From positions 15,262,512-15,326,511 of the forward strand of contig CM068313.1 of assembly GCA_034766995.1 (NCBI GenBank): DNA of 64,000 nt, in the 5' to 3' direction. The notes beneath the pieces were generated by a model. It saw nothing but the letters and a program-made list of their open reading frames with translations, did not search any database and was not told where the DNA came from. Shown piece by piece: positions 13,312 through 27,314 of the stretch (its first letter is position 1; every line of letters begins with the position of its first letter). The stretch comes from Acanthacorydalis orientalis (Eukaryota > Arthropoda > Insecta > Megaloptera > Corydalidae). A program made the translations under genes and the position numbers.

Positions 13312-14290
13312 GTTGGTGCAAAAATAATTGCGTTTTTTATCATTTTAAGTTCGGCATCGATTATTTTAGTTACCGTTATCTTTTATCATGTGATACATCA
13401 TTGTAAGCAATGAATTTAGCACTAAGGACTTCATCGTATGTCTATTATTTTCATTCTTTACTATTATTGGATATAACCTCTTAAATTAATCATGGAAAAA
13501 AAAACAAATTTACGCGATTTTGTTGTATGAGTTTAAATTGGGACATAACGCAACATAAATTACTCGAAATGTCAAATTTGTTCCTGGCGAAGAGTCAATT
13601 AGTGAACGTACAGCTGAACACTAATTCCAAAAATTTCGTGATAGAAATGAAAGCTTTGATGAGGAGGAGGACGTCCTTCTGCTATAGAAAATAATGATTT
13701 AAGAACCATTATTGAAGCAGACCAACGAAAAATAGCTCGAGAGGTGGCAGAAGAACTTAATGTTGATCTTTCAACAGCTGTTCGACATTTGAACTTAATT
13801 GGAAAAACAAAAATCTCTTTCTTGATCGCTTTGTCATAGGTGATGAAAAGTGGATTCTCTACATCAATCGGAAACGTTCATCACAGTAGATAGACCTAGG
13901 AGAAGCGCCGAAACACTTTTCTAAACGGAAGCTTCATGAAAAAAAGATTATGGTCACTGTTTGGTGGTCGGCAAGTGGCATCATTCGCTAAAACTTCTTA
14001 AATCCTGGTGAAACAATAACTGCAGAAAAATATTGTCAGGAAATTGAAAAATCCATGAGAAATTTTATCGTTTACAGCCAGCATTAGTCAATCGAAGAGG
14101 ACCAGTTCTTCTTCATGACAACACCCGAGCACACGTCTCACAAACAACTTTAGAAAAATTAAATGAACTGAGTTATGTGAAACGTTACCTCGCCCACCTT
14201 ATTCTCTGGACCTGTCTCCGACAGATTATCATTTTTTTAACCATTTGAGTAATTTCCTACGAGAGTAGAATAAATTGCAGAAAACCATTA
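13308..14290 (+). mobile_element. Mariner family A, longest copy, 3' truncated and decayed
   Basis: Starts TTAAGTTGGTGCAAAAATAA at the end of a (TA)n array. In shifting frames it shows the DNA-binding part, STAVRHLNLIGK, DEKWILYINRKR (first D), ALVNRRGPVLLHDNTRAH (second D) and DLSPTDY-like remains (third D). Several stops and frameshifts make it inactive. The right inverted repeat is missing; similarity fades near 14290. Confidence 0.82.
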
Positions 14291-14491
14291 CCGATACTAA
14301 AATTATTATTAACTAATTAGTTTTTTATTTTATATGTTTTATATTATATAATAATTTACATAAATGTCTCTATTTCATAAGTATGAATTAAATATATTTA
14401 TGAATTATGAACTTATTAAATATTTTTTATTGAAGTTCTATCTGAAATGTTAAAATTAGTACTAAAGAAAATGAATAAAATTTATTGTTTA

Positions 14492-14563
<72 letters not shown>

Positions 14564-15904
14564 AGAGAGAGACAATTACGTAGGGTTACATTCTAATTTA
14601 TAATTGTACAAATAAATAATGTTGATGCTGAAATTTATTATTTACAGTTTGAATAAAAAAAAAACAAACCATTTAAAATTCAAAACAACGTATAAAAACA
14701 ACAATTCGTTTTTATTCTCTCGTAACGGAATTTTCATCCGATGCCAATTTAGAATTGCTACAATTAAACATTTTTCGCTTACAGTAGCTAAATGTAAAAA
14801 TAGGTGTTTTATACAGTCTATTGGGTATTTTTTATGAATAACACGAAAATCGGTTTTATCGTTTCGATACGGAAAACATTTATTTTTATATACAAATACA
14901 AATATTCGTTACAGTTTTAGTAATTAGCAAACACCGTTCCTGTATGTTATAATTTTATTATTTTATTCATACTGTTTGTATTCATAAATACGATTTAATG
15001 AAGAATGTAACATATATAACTAATAAATTTGTTATGATTTTAAACACATTAAGTCTTATTCTTTTTCCATACAAAATATTTATCTAACTATTTTTTTTTT
15101 CAGTATCTAGAATTTTATAAAAAAAGTAAATGTGTATTTTGTAAACATACCCCTCTTTAATTGACGATATTTAAAAAATTAAATTCACAGATTTTATTTC
15201 TGAAAAATTTTAAAGTTAATATGTTTGCATATACAATATATTCCCGCTGAAATAATTTAACTTAAAATATTACCATTTTTACTTTTAACCTCAAACTATT
15301 CTTTATCTATTCCTTCATTAATCTCCAATTAATTAAAATTATTTTTTTGTAGAACATCCCCAACATTCACATAATTAAGAAATACTGATCTTAAAATATT
15401 AAAATTAAATTTTCAAAACTAAAAAATAAAAATAAACTCATAATAGTTAATCAAAAATTAAAACCGGATTTAATAAAACATTCTTTTATAAGCAGATAAA
15501 TGTATTATTAGAATATATGAGCTACTTATAAATAATACTAATTTGTTAAGCATTGCACAAAATGAGTATTATATGAATTATAATGTTTAAAATTCCTACT
15601 CATAAATTTAAAAAGCTTATCAACGATTTTATTTCATCACTAATTACGTATATTTTATTATTTTATCTATAATATTGTATTATGTGAGATTAAACAATAT
15701 ACTGTGTAATTATTTGATCCATACTATTGAAATAACCATAATTAGTTTTGCTTTATTGTCCATTATGTAATGTTTATTTGTTTGAAACTTAAAAATAATA
15801 TTTAAAATCGATTTTTAACCAATAAAAAAATTAAGTAAATAAAATTCCAAAGCATTAATATACAATTGTCCTGTTATGAAATTTAAAAAATATAAAAGTA
15901 TTTA

Positions 15905-15905
<1 letters not shown>
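14291..15905. other. AT-rich intergenic DNA
   Basis: Contains the (TA)n at 14497-14561. A 72-codon frame at 14619-14837 has no recognisable features. No gene. Confidence 0.5.
14497..14561. repeat. (TA)n microsatellite
   Basis: About 32 uninterrupted TA units followed by GAGAGAGA. Confidence 0.9.

Positions 15906-15936
<31 letters not shown>
15906..15936. repeat. (TA)n microsatellite
   Basis: Short array directly before the GC-rich insert at 15937. Confidence 0.85.
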
Positions 15937-15937
<1 letters not shown>

Positions 15938-16008
15938 TAAGCGGCTCCGCCCCTTACTCCCTTTTCGCGTCAAACCCCAAGCTCACTGCGCTCGCCCACT
16001 TGACATTT
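15937..16008. other. Short GC-rich insert of unknown origin
   Basis: About 70 bp with GCGGCTCCGCCCCTTACTCC and GCTCACTGCGCTCGCCCA between a (TA)n array and ordinary AT-rich DNA. It holds short hairpins (GGCTCCGCC and GCTCACTGCGCTCGC contain inverted halves). Such motifs occur at some Helitron or viral-type repeat ends, but no CTRR end or second copy is seen. Confidence 0.5.
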
Positions 16009-16115
16009 ATAAACATGTAGATTTAATCAAATGAAACAATAAAACATATTTAGATATGATAGAAGCCTTGTTCCAAATAAATGTCGACATCATGTATTTT
16101 TTGTGAATATTTTTG

Positions 16116-16161
<46 letters not shown>

Positions 16162-18389
16162 TGCATATTTGTGTGTATATATATATATATATATGAATGT
16201 ATGTGTGTGTGTATTTGTCTGTAATTGAATGAAGTATATTATGAGTAAAATCTAGTATACTTTAAAAGAAATGGAAATTACTTTAAAGAGAAGCTTGAGT
16301 TCACTAACAATAATAGCTCACTTTGCAATAACAATAACATGTAAATAGATATATAAAGCGTCTGATTTGTTGAAAGAATTTGAATGTAATTGAAGTAAAT
16401 TTTATAACGCTGCTCTGTGTTTTTTATTTGAATTGTTTTAAAACTGTATTAAGTTCTGCACTCATTAAGACTAAGCTTTAAATTCGAGAAATTGCTTCAA
16501 TTAAATGTATTGAACATTTTCTGACAAAAACTGTGTTGAAAAAAATTTAATATATTTTAAATATATTAATTTTTTTAAATGACAATTTGCATATTCACTT
16601 ATTAAAATATCCCTTATTAGTCAATTAGGGAAAATAAAGACTCTATAAGAAACATTTTAACGAATTAAAATTGTTCTTAAAAGTATGTCTATAATATTAA
16701 ACAGAACGAAGAAAAAAATAGATAAATAGTATTTTTATATCAAAATATATTGTGCTGTCAAACATCTGTAATAAAAACGAGTTTAGGTTTTTTCTTCGCT
16801 GACAATATATTACTTAAACCCCGTTATTTCCGCACACAAAAATAATTTATTATATACAAGAGCATAAACAAGATGAAACTGAGTGAGCCTGACATTTGAT
16901 TGATCAATTTTATTGGCATGCATCGACACACGGATATTTTCCTTACGCATAAACGTGTCTATTCTAAATCTATTCAGACATTTCAAATGTCAAAAAATGA
17001 TACATGTTAAAGACATCACAAGGTTTGATACGGAGATGTTGACTGTTCGAAACTTTACGCTAGAGTTTATCGATCAAACGTCAGAATCAATTAATAAATC
17101 AGTTTCATTCGCAGTCATGAAATTATGTCTGTTTTGTTTTTCACGTTTGTAATTGAGTTAATTTGTCTGTGCATTGTGACTTCTGCAATTCATAATGTTG
17201 ACGAGTGGCAAGCAAATCAATAAAATTAACAAAAGAAGTTGAAATAAATCGAGTGATGTGAAATAACATGAGCAATGCATAATTTTATGTCGGGGTTATG
17301 TGAAAATATTATCAGAAGAGTGAATTAATTACTTGAAAATACGTAAATTAAATTTAAAATTCGATACATTTCTTAAGCCAAATTGACTATTGATTTTTCT
17401 AAAATATTTCTTCATATTCTTTTAACAAAAAGAAGTAATTATAATTAACAACAGATACAAAATTTATCTAACAGATATCCGTTATCAAATAATTAATACA
17501 AGGAAAATATTTTAAAATAACTATTATAAAAATAAAAAAAAAAATACTATTCCTTTTCAGTCTTCAAAAAATTGGATAAATTAGTTTATTAATTAAAAGG
17601 GCATTCATTTCAATCGAAATAATTATTACTATAAATAATATTACAGCCTTTATTGAACAGAAATCTATTTTTTAAATCATATCTTTTCTAACTTTTAAAC
17701 TTATTTTTTTATATTATTATTTCAAGAAATATAAAGTGTTATGTTTTTAGTTTATAATACATCTCAAATTTAATTTTATTACATTTATTATTAATTTAAT
17801 TGTATACATATTTATGAATATAGTATCAGTGTTTAAAGAAAATAATTCTTTTAATTTTTAAATTTAACTATTGGTCCATATTATAAGATATAGACATTTT
17901 GTATATAAATATAATGCAATGCATCATAAATATTCATAATTGGAATACATTTACATGTAGAGAATTAACTAATTACTTATTTTATAGAATACCTGCAATT
18001 TCAATTAATTCTCTGGATCAAATTAAACATTTCAATACAATCAACTGCAGAATAAAATAATAAAGGATCACAATTACAACATACATTCTCTTTATGCTCG
18101 TTATGCCGTATAGTAATTTATTTAATGCACGCAAGTAAAATGTTTTAGTTTCAACAACATGGTTGAACTTAAACAGAAATGGTTATTAGATACTCGTTCG
18201 TTTAGTGATACATCTTAACTTCTCTCATCCGAGAATACTTTAATGAAATTTATAGAACAAACGTGCTCATCAAGTACGACATACACATAAAGTTTTGTTG
18301 CTTCACTATTGTATTTTATTTAAATAATTGTACGTCATTATAATAAGTTTAACTTCAAGTAATACAAAATTAAAGAACGAATTGCATTT
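16009..18389. other. AT-rich intergenic DNA
   Basis: Holds the TA/TG array at 16120-16212. A 79-codon frame at 16913-17152 has ordinary composition but no domain or splice support. Otherwise nothing. Confidence 0.5.
16120..16212. repeat. Compound TA/TG microsatellite
   Basis: Two TA arrays separated by AATATGCATATTTGTGTG, then a TG tail. Confidence 0.88.
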
Positions 18390-19110
<721 letters not shown>

Positions 19111-19114
19111 TTAA

Positions 19115-19686
19115 CCCTTTTACTACCTTACAGGTTTTTTATGTACCGTCCGAAATTACCTTGGAAAATATATATTTTTGAAGCTATTTATTACAGTTAA
19201 CATACTTTTCTTAAAAATAAAGGTAACTTCTCGCTTTTTTGTATTTTATTGTAAAATGTACGTAGTTTTACATGAAAGAAATAAAATGAATATTCTCCAT
19301 AAATTGAAAGGTTGTAATCAATGGTAAAAAAATTTTTTTTTCTCTGAAAAAATGTTCACTTTTGTAAAAACATTTTCATATTTTTGAAGAAATGGAGACA
19401 GTTGTATTAAATGGAATACAAACGTATATGCACCTTTTAATAAAATGATATAAATAGAAAGCTTATAACGAGTGCACTGAAACATAAATCAACGTGTGAA
19501 AATCGGTGTCGTTAATTTCGGGCATTGACGGTTATCTGTGACGAAATTTGGTCAAACGTGTACATTCCTGTTCAGTGGAAATACTTTCTACTATAAAAAT
19601 TCATTACAAAAAGCCAATATATCAGCTCAAGATATTTCTCGGGAGAAATGGAGTGCCGATATATCGGCTCTAACACACTAAGAGAG
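19115..19686. mobile_element. piggyBac-like MITE (572 bp, TTAA flanks)
   Basis: Flanked by TTAA at 19111-19114 and 19687-19690. Left end CCCTTTTACTACCTTACAG and inverted right end CTCTCTTAGTGTGTTAGAG agree at about 12 of 19 positions, in the style of piggyBac ends starting CCCTTT. A subterminal palindrome (GCCGATATATCGGC) lies at about 19653. No transposase is present. TTAA is common in such AT-rich DNA, so the call is tentative. Confidence 0.45.
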
Positions 19687-19690
19687 TTAA

Positions 19691-20602
19691 GAAATATATT
19701 AGACAAACTCGAGTTATATAATTAAAACTTTGTTTTATTTTTGAAAAAAAAGTACTTATTATATATCCTAAAAGAAGTTTCAAAACATCCAATAAATAAA
19801 TAAAAAAACGATAAAAAATCATAACTATTATCCGCATTCAACGGATATGACAGTGAATACCTCTAAAACGAAATAAATAAATGATTTTTCAATCTCTTTA
19901 GAGTTTTACTTTCAGTTCCGTGACGTGTATATGTAAATAGAAAAAAGTAGTGCACAAAACTAAGTGCTAATAACATACAAAAAAGTATGTAAAGCTCAAT
20001 CAACAAATATTTTAAAACTAGAATAAGAATAGAGATTAAATACTGAAATAAGTATCTACTTAATAAGGAAGATAAATCTGAAGAATATATCATTCCAAAA
20101 AAAAGCTTCATTCTTGATAATATTGTACAATATCCTAAATAAAAATATATAATAAATGAAATGTTGTAGTATTATACCATATAAAAAAATAATGTCAGAT
20201 CCCATTATAAATGATAATAATAGATAGAAACAGATATTCTTTTTAATAAATAAGCATGTGAGAAAACAAATGAAATCATGCTGTAATAAATATTAAAGAA
20301 ATGTGAACTAATAAGATAACAGAAATCAGTCAAATGAAAGTATAAAAAAGATATTCAATAAAACGTACATTCGGCCAAAAAAATAACAATAAAATTATAT
20401 CTGACACACACACATATATCGCCGAGTAAAAGAATCTGGTTGCTCTAGATATTTTTATATATGCTTTTATGAACATACATGTAGCAGGAATATATTTTTA
20501 AATAAGTGAAGCAGGTATTTGAGAGAATTGTGCACATAGAGCACTTATTGACGATGAAATATTTAAACGTACTTTACACTAGTGCAATAAGACGGCCACC
20601 AA
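19691..20602. other. AT-rich intergenic DNA
   Basis: No gene. An 82-codon minus frame (20111-19863) is Leu/Phe-rich and AT-driven. Confidence 0.5.
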
Positions 20603-20806
20603 TGTTGAGAACGATTTCGTGTTGGGTTTCGTCAGTATGTTATCGAGGACGAGAGTGGTCCACCGCAGGCCGTAGCAGGAGCCGTAATTCCGAAACGGTG
20701 CTATAAAAGTAATTCACGTCGGCGAGTAAGCGACAGAATGACGATACGAGGACGCCGAGAAACGATCACACACTCTTGGCCAGACAGGCGACGTTGAACC
20801 GTGACA
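20603..20806 (+). mobile_element. Candidate LTR-like block (204 bp), weak
   Basis: Begins TGTTGAGAACG and ends CCGTGACA, with CTATAAAAG near 20701. It is far more GC- and CpG-rich than its surroundings and is preceded by GACGGCCACCA. TG..CA ends and a TATA box suggest an LTR, but no target duplication or second copy is seen. A promoter island is the alternative. Confidence 0.25.
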
Positions 20807-20935
20807 ATACACTTATATACAGTAAGAAAACCACATGAATCTAACTTTAATTACGGATATCACTATTTAATATATCAAGAAATACGATAAATAATATTAC
20901 TAACAATAGAAATAGAACATTATATAATGGAAATA

Positions 20936-20939
<4 letters not shown>

Positions 20940-21010
<71 letters not shown>
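20940..21010. repeat. (TA)n array at mariner insertion site
   Basis: TA units with one TATG break; the family B mariner starts at 21011. Confidence 0.9.
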
Positions 21011-21011
<1 letters not shown>

Positions 21012-22289
21012 TGGATCGTGTAAAAGTTGGTATACGATTTAATAGGTCGTGTTAAGAGTGCCAGAAGGCGACCGTCGTGATTGAAACGTATTCGTGTTAT
21101 ATATCGTTAGAAATGTGAGAGTCGCAGTTATCATTTGAGCATCAGACGTATTTGTTTCGATACGATTTGTGAATAAGAAAAATTTTTGAAAATGGACAAC
21201 GAAAAAATACACTTTCGTTTCGTTATATTGTACGAGTTTGAGAAAGGAGTAACCATTGACGCGGTAATGAAAAATATTCGGGAAGTTTATTTGGACCATG
21301 CACCATCACTTCCAACTGTGAATAAATGGTTTGCTAAATTTCGACTTGGTGATTTTAACTTTGAAAGTCAACTCCGCTCTGGACATCCTTCTACTGAGAG
21401 CGACGACGATGTTGTGTGTATTTTTGTTAACAATATCTCACGAATTTCGATGAAAGAGTTTGTCCGAGACGCTCAACGTTGACAGATCGACTCCATTTCG
21501 GGATTTAAGGAAGATGGGGTTCACGTTGAAGCTCCATTTGTGGGTGCCGCACTCTTTGTCTGAAAAAAAAAAACACAAGTTTTATCGCATCTATTCGGCA
21601 GATTCTTTGCTTTGACCACGCAACAGAGAACGTTTTTTGGTTTGGTTGGTAACTGGCGATGAGAAATGGATCCTGTACAACAAAGTCCGTAGAAACAAAT
21701 GAATGAAGGGACAAAACTAGTCACCGAAGCTGGCTGGCATTCGAAGAAGGTGTTGTTATATGTTTGATGGGATTTCAAAGATATTGTTGATTTTGAGATG
21801 CTCCCACGAGACGTACCAATTACTAAGGAGAAGTACTATCGACAACTAACTAAACTGAACGCAGCAATTAAAGAAAAGCGTCCGATCTTGGCCAATCGCA
21901 AGGGGGTCATCCACCACGACACCGCAAGACCACATATATCAAAACTTACTTTATAAAAACTGAAGCAGTTTAAATGGGAAATCATAGAGTATTCACTGTA
22001 CTCTCCAAACATTGCACCTTCGGATTATCATTTGTTTCGGTCGCTGCAGAACAGTTTACATGGTAAAAAGTTTGACACCCTGGAACCCGTCAAAAACTAC
22101 CTCACCGCTTATTTTACCGAAAAACCGAGAAGATTTTGCGAACGAGGAATCCATCAGCTACACGAGCGTTGGAAAATAACTTCAGAAAACTATGGTTAAT
22201 ACATAGTTGATTAATAAAAGCGTTTTCTGTAAAAAATAATCGCTTTAGTTTCAATTTCTAATCGTATACGAACTTTTGCACTGATCCAA
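21011..22289 (+). mobile_element. Near full-length mariner, family B (1,279 bp), inactivated
   Basis: Inverted ends TTGGATCGTGTAAAAGTTGG and the complement of TTGGATCAGTGCAAAAGTTC are flanked by TA. A 98-codon frame at 21186-21482 encodes the helix-turn-helix (FRFVILYEFEKGVTIDAV, NKWFAKFRLGDFNFES) and ends at TGA. Further on are GDEKWILYN (first D), GVIHHDTARPHIS (second D) and NIAPSDYHLF (third D, 34 residues later as in D34D mariners). Stops at about 21481, 21700 and 21955 inactivate it. The left end follows a (TA)n array. Confidence 0.92.
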
Positions 22290-22954
22290 TATATAATCTT
22301 AATTAAAAATAATTACACAGTTATAATAAAATATAATAACATTCATAAAATTAAAAATCTCTTTGAAATACGGCAACTGGGAACACTCTTATCGTTATTA
22401 AAAAATAGTTAAAATCTGTAAATAATATATACATATGATATTCACAATTCGCAGTCTAATTTCTAAGAAAGAAAATTATCAATAGTATATTTTTATATAG
22501 GTATAAAAATTCCAAATATTTTTTACAACAAAAATGTCATGTTTTAGATTATTATTCAAATAAAAAAACATGTATGAATTAATTCATTTAGCATATTTTC
22601 AATTTAATTTTAATCATTTTTTTTATACTTGTACCAATCTTTCCGAAAATCATTTAAATTAAATTTATCATAAAAAAGAAATAAATTTAATTTTTTTAAT
22701 AAAACTTAAATTTAAATATATCCTAAAAAAATGATAAACAATGAAAGAAAATCGACTTCAATTGTATTGAACAATAAAAGATACTTTTAGTATTAGTCTC
22801 GAAACACAGCTTGTGTTATAAGCAAGTGACGCTGCCATTTACCTGAATAATTATTGATGTTAACAAAGTTGTTTTTTTTAAATATTTTTTTTAAAAATTT
22901 ATAATTTCAAAATTAATTTTACTTTTCAAAAAGAATGAATTCCAAGTGAACTTC
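22290..22954. other. AT-rich intergenic DNA
   Basis: Nothing recognised between the mariner and the CpG island. Confidence 0.5.
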
Positions 22955-23290
22955 ACAATTCACGCATTTGTACCGATTCGCAGTAATGTTGATTAAGCGA
23001 TTCGATTATTCTACTGTATCGTTTCGTTACTTCGCATCTAACGTGAACGTCCTGAAATTCCTTCTTCGCCGACCGAACGCGACCAATAATGCGCCAACGA
23101 GCCATTCTGTCCTACAGTTACGTCGCTCGCAAAATGACCCGCCATATCGTTAGTTTTCACGTGAAAGCATGCGCAGCGTTAGTGTCGACGCGTGCCTACT
23201 TACTGCCCATTGCGTGTAGGTGATTGTTGTCAACCGAACCTGTGACGATTTTAATGTTGTATGTGTGTCATTTACACAAGACCATTGTAT
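22955..23290. promoter_or_regulatory. CpG-rich island with E-box and NRF1-like motif, candidate promoter
   Basis: CpG-dense stretch containing CACGTG (in TTTTCACGTGAAAGC, about 23157) directly followed by GCATGCGCAGCG, close to the NRF1/erect-wing motif. Small frames on both strands are not convincing. The motif pairing resembles housekeeping promoters of insects; direction is unknown. Confidence 0.4.
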
Positions 23291-23735
23291 TGTACTTGAA
23301 TTCTTGTTTTCGTTGCATGTAAATGTACGTACATTCAAGCCAGTGTTTTGTAAATAATGATCAAAGAGGTAAAAAATAACGGTAAAAGCGCTTTTCAAAC
23401 AAACACGAATGGTTCTCGTTTATTTCTTAATGATACGACTTAATACTGATATAAAAAAACAGACTAATGAACATTTTTTTTGTAAAATTAGAAAATCTCT
23501 TGTTTTCTAAGTTTACAAAAAAAAGTTTCAAAATCAAATACAATTTGCATATACGTTTTTTTTAATTTGGAACACTATTCTCAAGTAAAATTGTGTACAT
23601 ATTAACTTAAGTAACTAATTTCGTTCTACAACTATTAATTTGTATTTTCTGACACAACTAACTAAACCTGGACCATTTATAATTTCACAAATGATTTTCA
23701 AAGAGATGTTCTGTATCTGTGCTCTGAATATAATA
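23291..23735. other. AT-rich spacer
   Basis: No gene or repeat recognised. Confidence 0.5.
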
Positions 23736-24818
23736 TTAGGTTGGTGGAAAAATAATTGCGGTTTTTACGTATCGACTATAAAGACGCATATATCAGTTAA
23801 AAATTATAATTATTAATCGAAATAAAGACCATTGGCCTGCACACATTTCTCCCAACGAGAAACAAGTTTGTTTATTCCTACAAGATAATATTCTGGAGTT
23901 CTGCAATTAACGAATTCATCGAAAGCACTTTGAGCTGATGCTCGATCTTTAAAAACCTTCTCTCGAAAAAAATTCCTCAAATATTAAAAAAGAAATGATA
24001 ATCTGTCGGAGACAGGTCCGGAAAAAAAAAATATATATATATATATATATGTAATGTAGGTGAGATAAGTTTAATAACCGAATTCATTTAATTTTTTAAA
24101 GTCGGTGGAACGACGGTGATGAACGTTTCCGATTGTTGTAGAGAATCCACTTTTCACCACATATGAGAAAGGGATCAAGAAAGGGTTCATTTTTGTTATA
24201 CAAAAGAAGCGTAGGGCAGACTTGGTATCGCCGAATTGCTTGATATTTGTTTAGTTCATACGGCACTCATTTATCCTACTTGTTTATCCAATTACTTATC
24301 CTTTTGTTTATCCAATTAGTGTCAAATGTCGAACAACTGTTGAATGATCAACATTAAGTTCTTTTGCCACCTCTCGAGTTGTTTTACGTGGATCCGCTTC
24401 CTTCCACAATGATTCTTAAATCATTATTCTCTATAGCCGAAGGACGTCCACGAGCCTCCTCATCATCAAGGCTTTCGTTTCCATTACGAAATTTTTGAAA
24501 CCAGTGTTGAGCTTTACGTTCAATAATTGACTGTTTTCCAAAAAACAAATTTGATATTTAAGCAAATTCTGTTTCTTTACGTCCCAATTTAAACTCATAC
24601 AAAATCGCGCGAATGTGCTTTTTTCTATGATTAGTTTAAAAGGTTATATCCAACAAAACTTAAGAATGAAAACAATAGACATGAGCTAAAATCAGTGTTA
24701 CTTATTTCATTGCTTACAATGATCTATCACATGACTATAACAAAAGATAACGGTAACTAGAAAAATCGGCACCAAACTTAAAATGATAAAAATCGCAATT
24801 ATTTTTGCACCAATCTAA
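23736..24818 (-). mobile_element. Mariner family A, internally deleted (1,083 bp)
   Basis: Both ends are intact (TTAGGTTGGTGGAAAAATAA and its inverse), flanked by TA. The minus strand from the right gives the DNA-binding half, then GEKWILYNNRKRSS. It then jumps to the TLKKLNEFG region and the C-terminus. A short (TA)n stretch (24030-24051) lies near the third catalytic region. Stops and frameshifts are present. Confidence 0.85.
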
Positions 24819-25751
24819 TAGAATTACCATCTTAATACGCATAAGCTGATCAAAATGATTAATAAGTAATTATTGAACATTTTAAACGAAAATAATTGTG
24901 GTTTCTGAGGAGCGGTTCGTTTATACATGTAAATTTATTCACAATGGCAAGACTATAATTAAACTATTTGCAATTCTAAAAAATTGAATGAAATTTCCGA
25001 GGAAAATATAATGTTAAATGTATAAATAATATAGTTATACGTTTTATATTTCAATTTTTCTAAAAGAATAACATTTCTTAAAGTACATTTATATTGTATT
25101 ATTATATTTATTTTACATTTATTTATTATTTAAAATGTTTAAATATTTTTAGAAAAACACATACAAGTGACTTAAATAACAATTATGCATACTAATAAAA
25201 ACGTTAAATATATTAAGTGAATAAGAAAAAAAATTTCTCTCTCTAATCTACAAAATATTTATAAACCTATGTAATTCTTATATATTAAACATATACATAT
25301 TTTTTCTTTAGAGAGAAACGGATATGTATGTTTTAGTATTATCTTTCTTAATATCTTCTAACACAAATTACCAAAAAAAGTGCTTCATCGATTTACTCTG
25401 AGAACAAAAAAAAATACGTTTTTGTTAATACACTTAGTGTAAACAATACTATCGTCGCAGCAGAACGATAAATTTTCTCGTCTAATGTGTAGGATTCACA
25501 AAAAAAAAACAGACACACAAACGGAAATAACATTTATTATTTAAAAAAATAAACACGTTCAACAAGAGAATTATTAGAACAATAATACGGAAAAGTTAAA
25601 TGGCCTCTAAACATAAGTGAAGAGCTATTTAATTAATTACGTTCCACTTTTTGCAGAAAAACGAGGAGACACTTGCACTTTAGTGAATTTAGAAAATGTG
25701 CCATTGATATCTTTTACACATCCATACATACATATACAAACATATTTAAAA

Positions 25752-25820
<69 letters not shown>

Positions 25821-27269
25821 AAATAATATTTATTAAATAAATTAAAGATAGTATCATTTTTATATAGAACTTCATTTTTTAATAATTTATTTAAAAATGA
25901 TCTACTCATTTCACCATTTACTAATTTAAAAATATTAAAATTAAATCTATTTTTGTTTTTAAAAAAATATTTTTTAAATAAGTGTCTATTTTTTAACTTT
26001 GTAATAATAATAATTCAAAAATATTCTTCAATCCAACTCAAAGGCTTTTTAGAGGCATTAAAAAATTTGTCAAGGAATTAAAATTAGAAATATTGATAAA
26101 AAAAATCGTCAGGAATGAAAATGAAATTCGAACTGTATTTTTAAGAAATGTTTCAATCCTAATTGCAATCTAACAGTAGTACTATCTTAACACATTCAAT
26201 TATCAATAAGAATAACATAAGTGGTAACCATTAGTTTTCAATAATACAAGTATATAACTGAGTTAAAAGGAATATTCATTATTAATATCATTTCCTTGGC
26301 ATATTAATCAGTAATATAATATATTTTTTAAAAAAATTCTTCGCAAAATTCATTTCAATCATTGTGGGAAAAGAGTAAGGTTAAAGAAACTTATTTTAAG
26401 TATAAGAGCAACTAAATATTAAATAAGAAAAGAAATAAATCTTATTTCTTTACTTGTACTTTTTAATTGCCTACTTTATTTTAAAAATAGGCAGCTATTG
26501 TGTTTCAACCAGAAAGACATTAGGTTTTATTATTTCTGAATGAATTAAATTTAGATAACCGATTCATATATAATACTTGTTTTTTTTATTTTTTTATTCT
26601 CCCATCAAACTACAACAATAATATCAACAGTTCACTTCAAACAAAAAAATCATCCTTAATTCTTTATTACTGTATAATTCATTTATTATTTAAAATCGTA
26701 ACTGTAAAATTTTGTCTAACTTCTTTACAACTTATCAGATATGAAAAGACTTCTCCAATTTAAGTGTAATTACTTTACAGCAGTTTCAAATTCGAAATTC
26801 GGTCATAAAGCAATTATCTTTGTAATTTAAGCTGTCAACTATCTTTTTATTAAAAATAATATCATTCTACGTTAGAATTTTTCTACATTAACAGGTTGGA
26901 GCACTAACTAATGAACTATAGTCTCTTTATATTCTAGATCGTTAGAAAAAAATAAAATTTGTTTTAATTAATACTTTTATTTATATAATATTTGATTAAC
27001 AAATATAGACATATTTTTATAGTTGATAAATTGTAGCTCTGTTTATAGCTGTTTTAAAGAAAATCTTTCTCCTGATAAAAAAAGTATACGTAAAAAATGT
27101 AAATTGTGATTTAAAATACTTGAAAGTATTAAAATCTTTTGAATAATTTAAAACTGAATAAAGTAAATATGATAAAATAATACTAAGAAAGATATTAAAA
27201 GATGTATGTTATAAATCATAGTGTACACAGACTAAAAACAACAGAAATGTTTTGAGATTTACATATATA

Positions 27270-27273
<4 letters not shown>
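24819..27273. other. AT-rich intergenic DNA
   Basis: Holds the (TA)n at 25755-25816. No credible frame; predicted peptides are repeat-driven. Confidence 0.5.
25755..25816. repeat. (TA)n microsatellite
   Basis: About 30 uninterrupted TA units. Confidence 0.9.

Positions 27274-27311
<38 letters not shown>
27274..27311. repeat. (TA)n microsatellite
   Basis: Directly precedes the GC-rich island at 27310. Confidence 0.87.
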
Positions 27312-27314
<3 letters not shown>

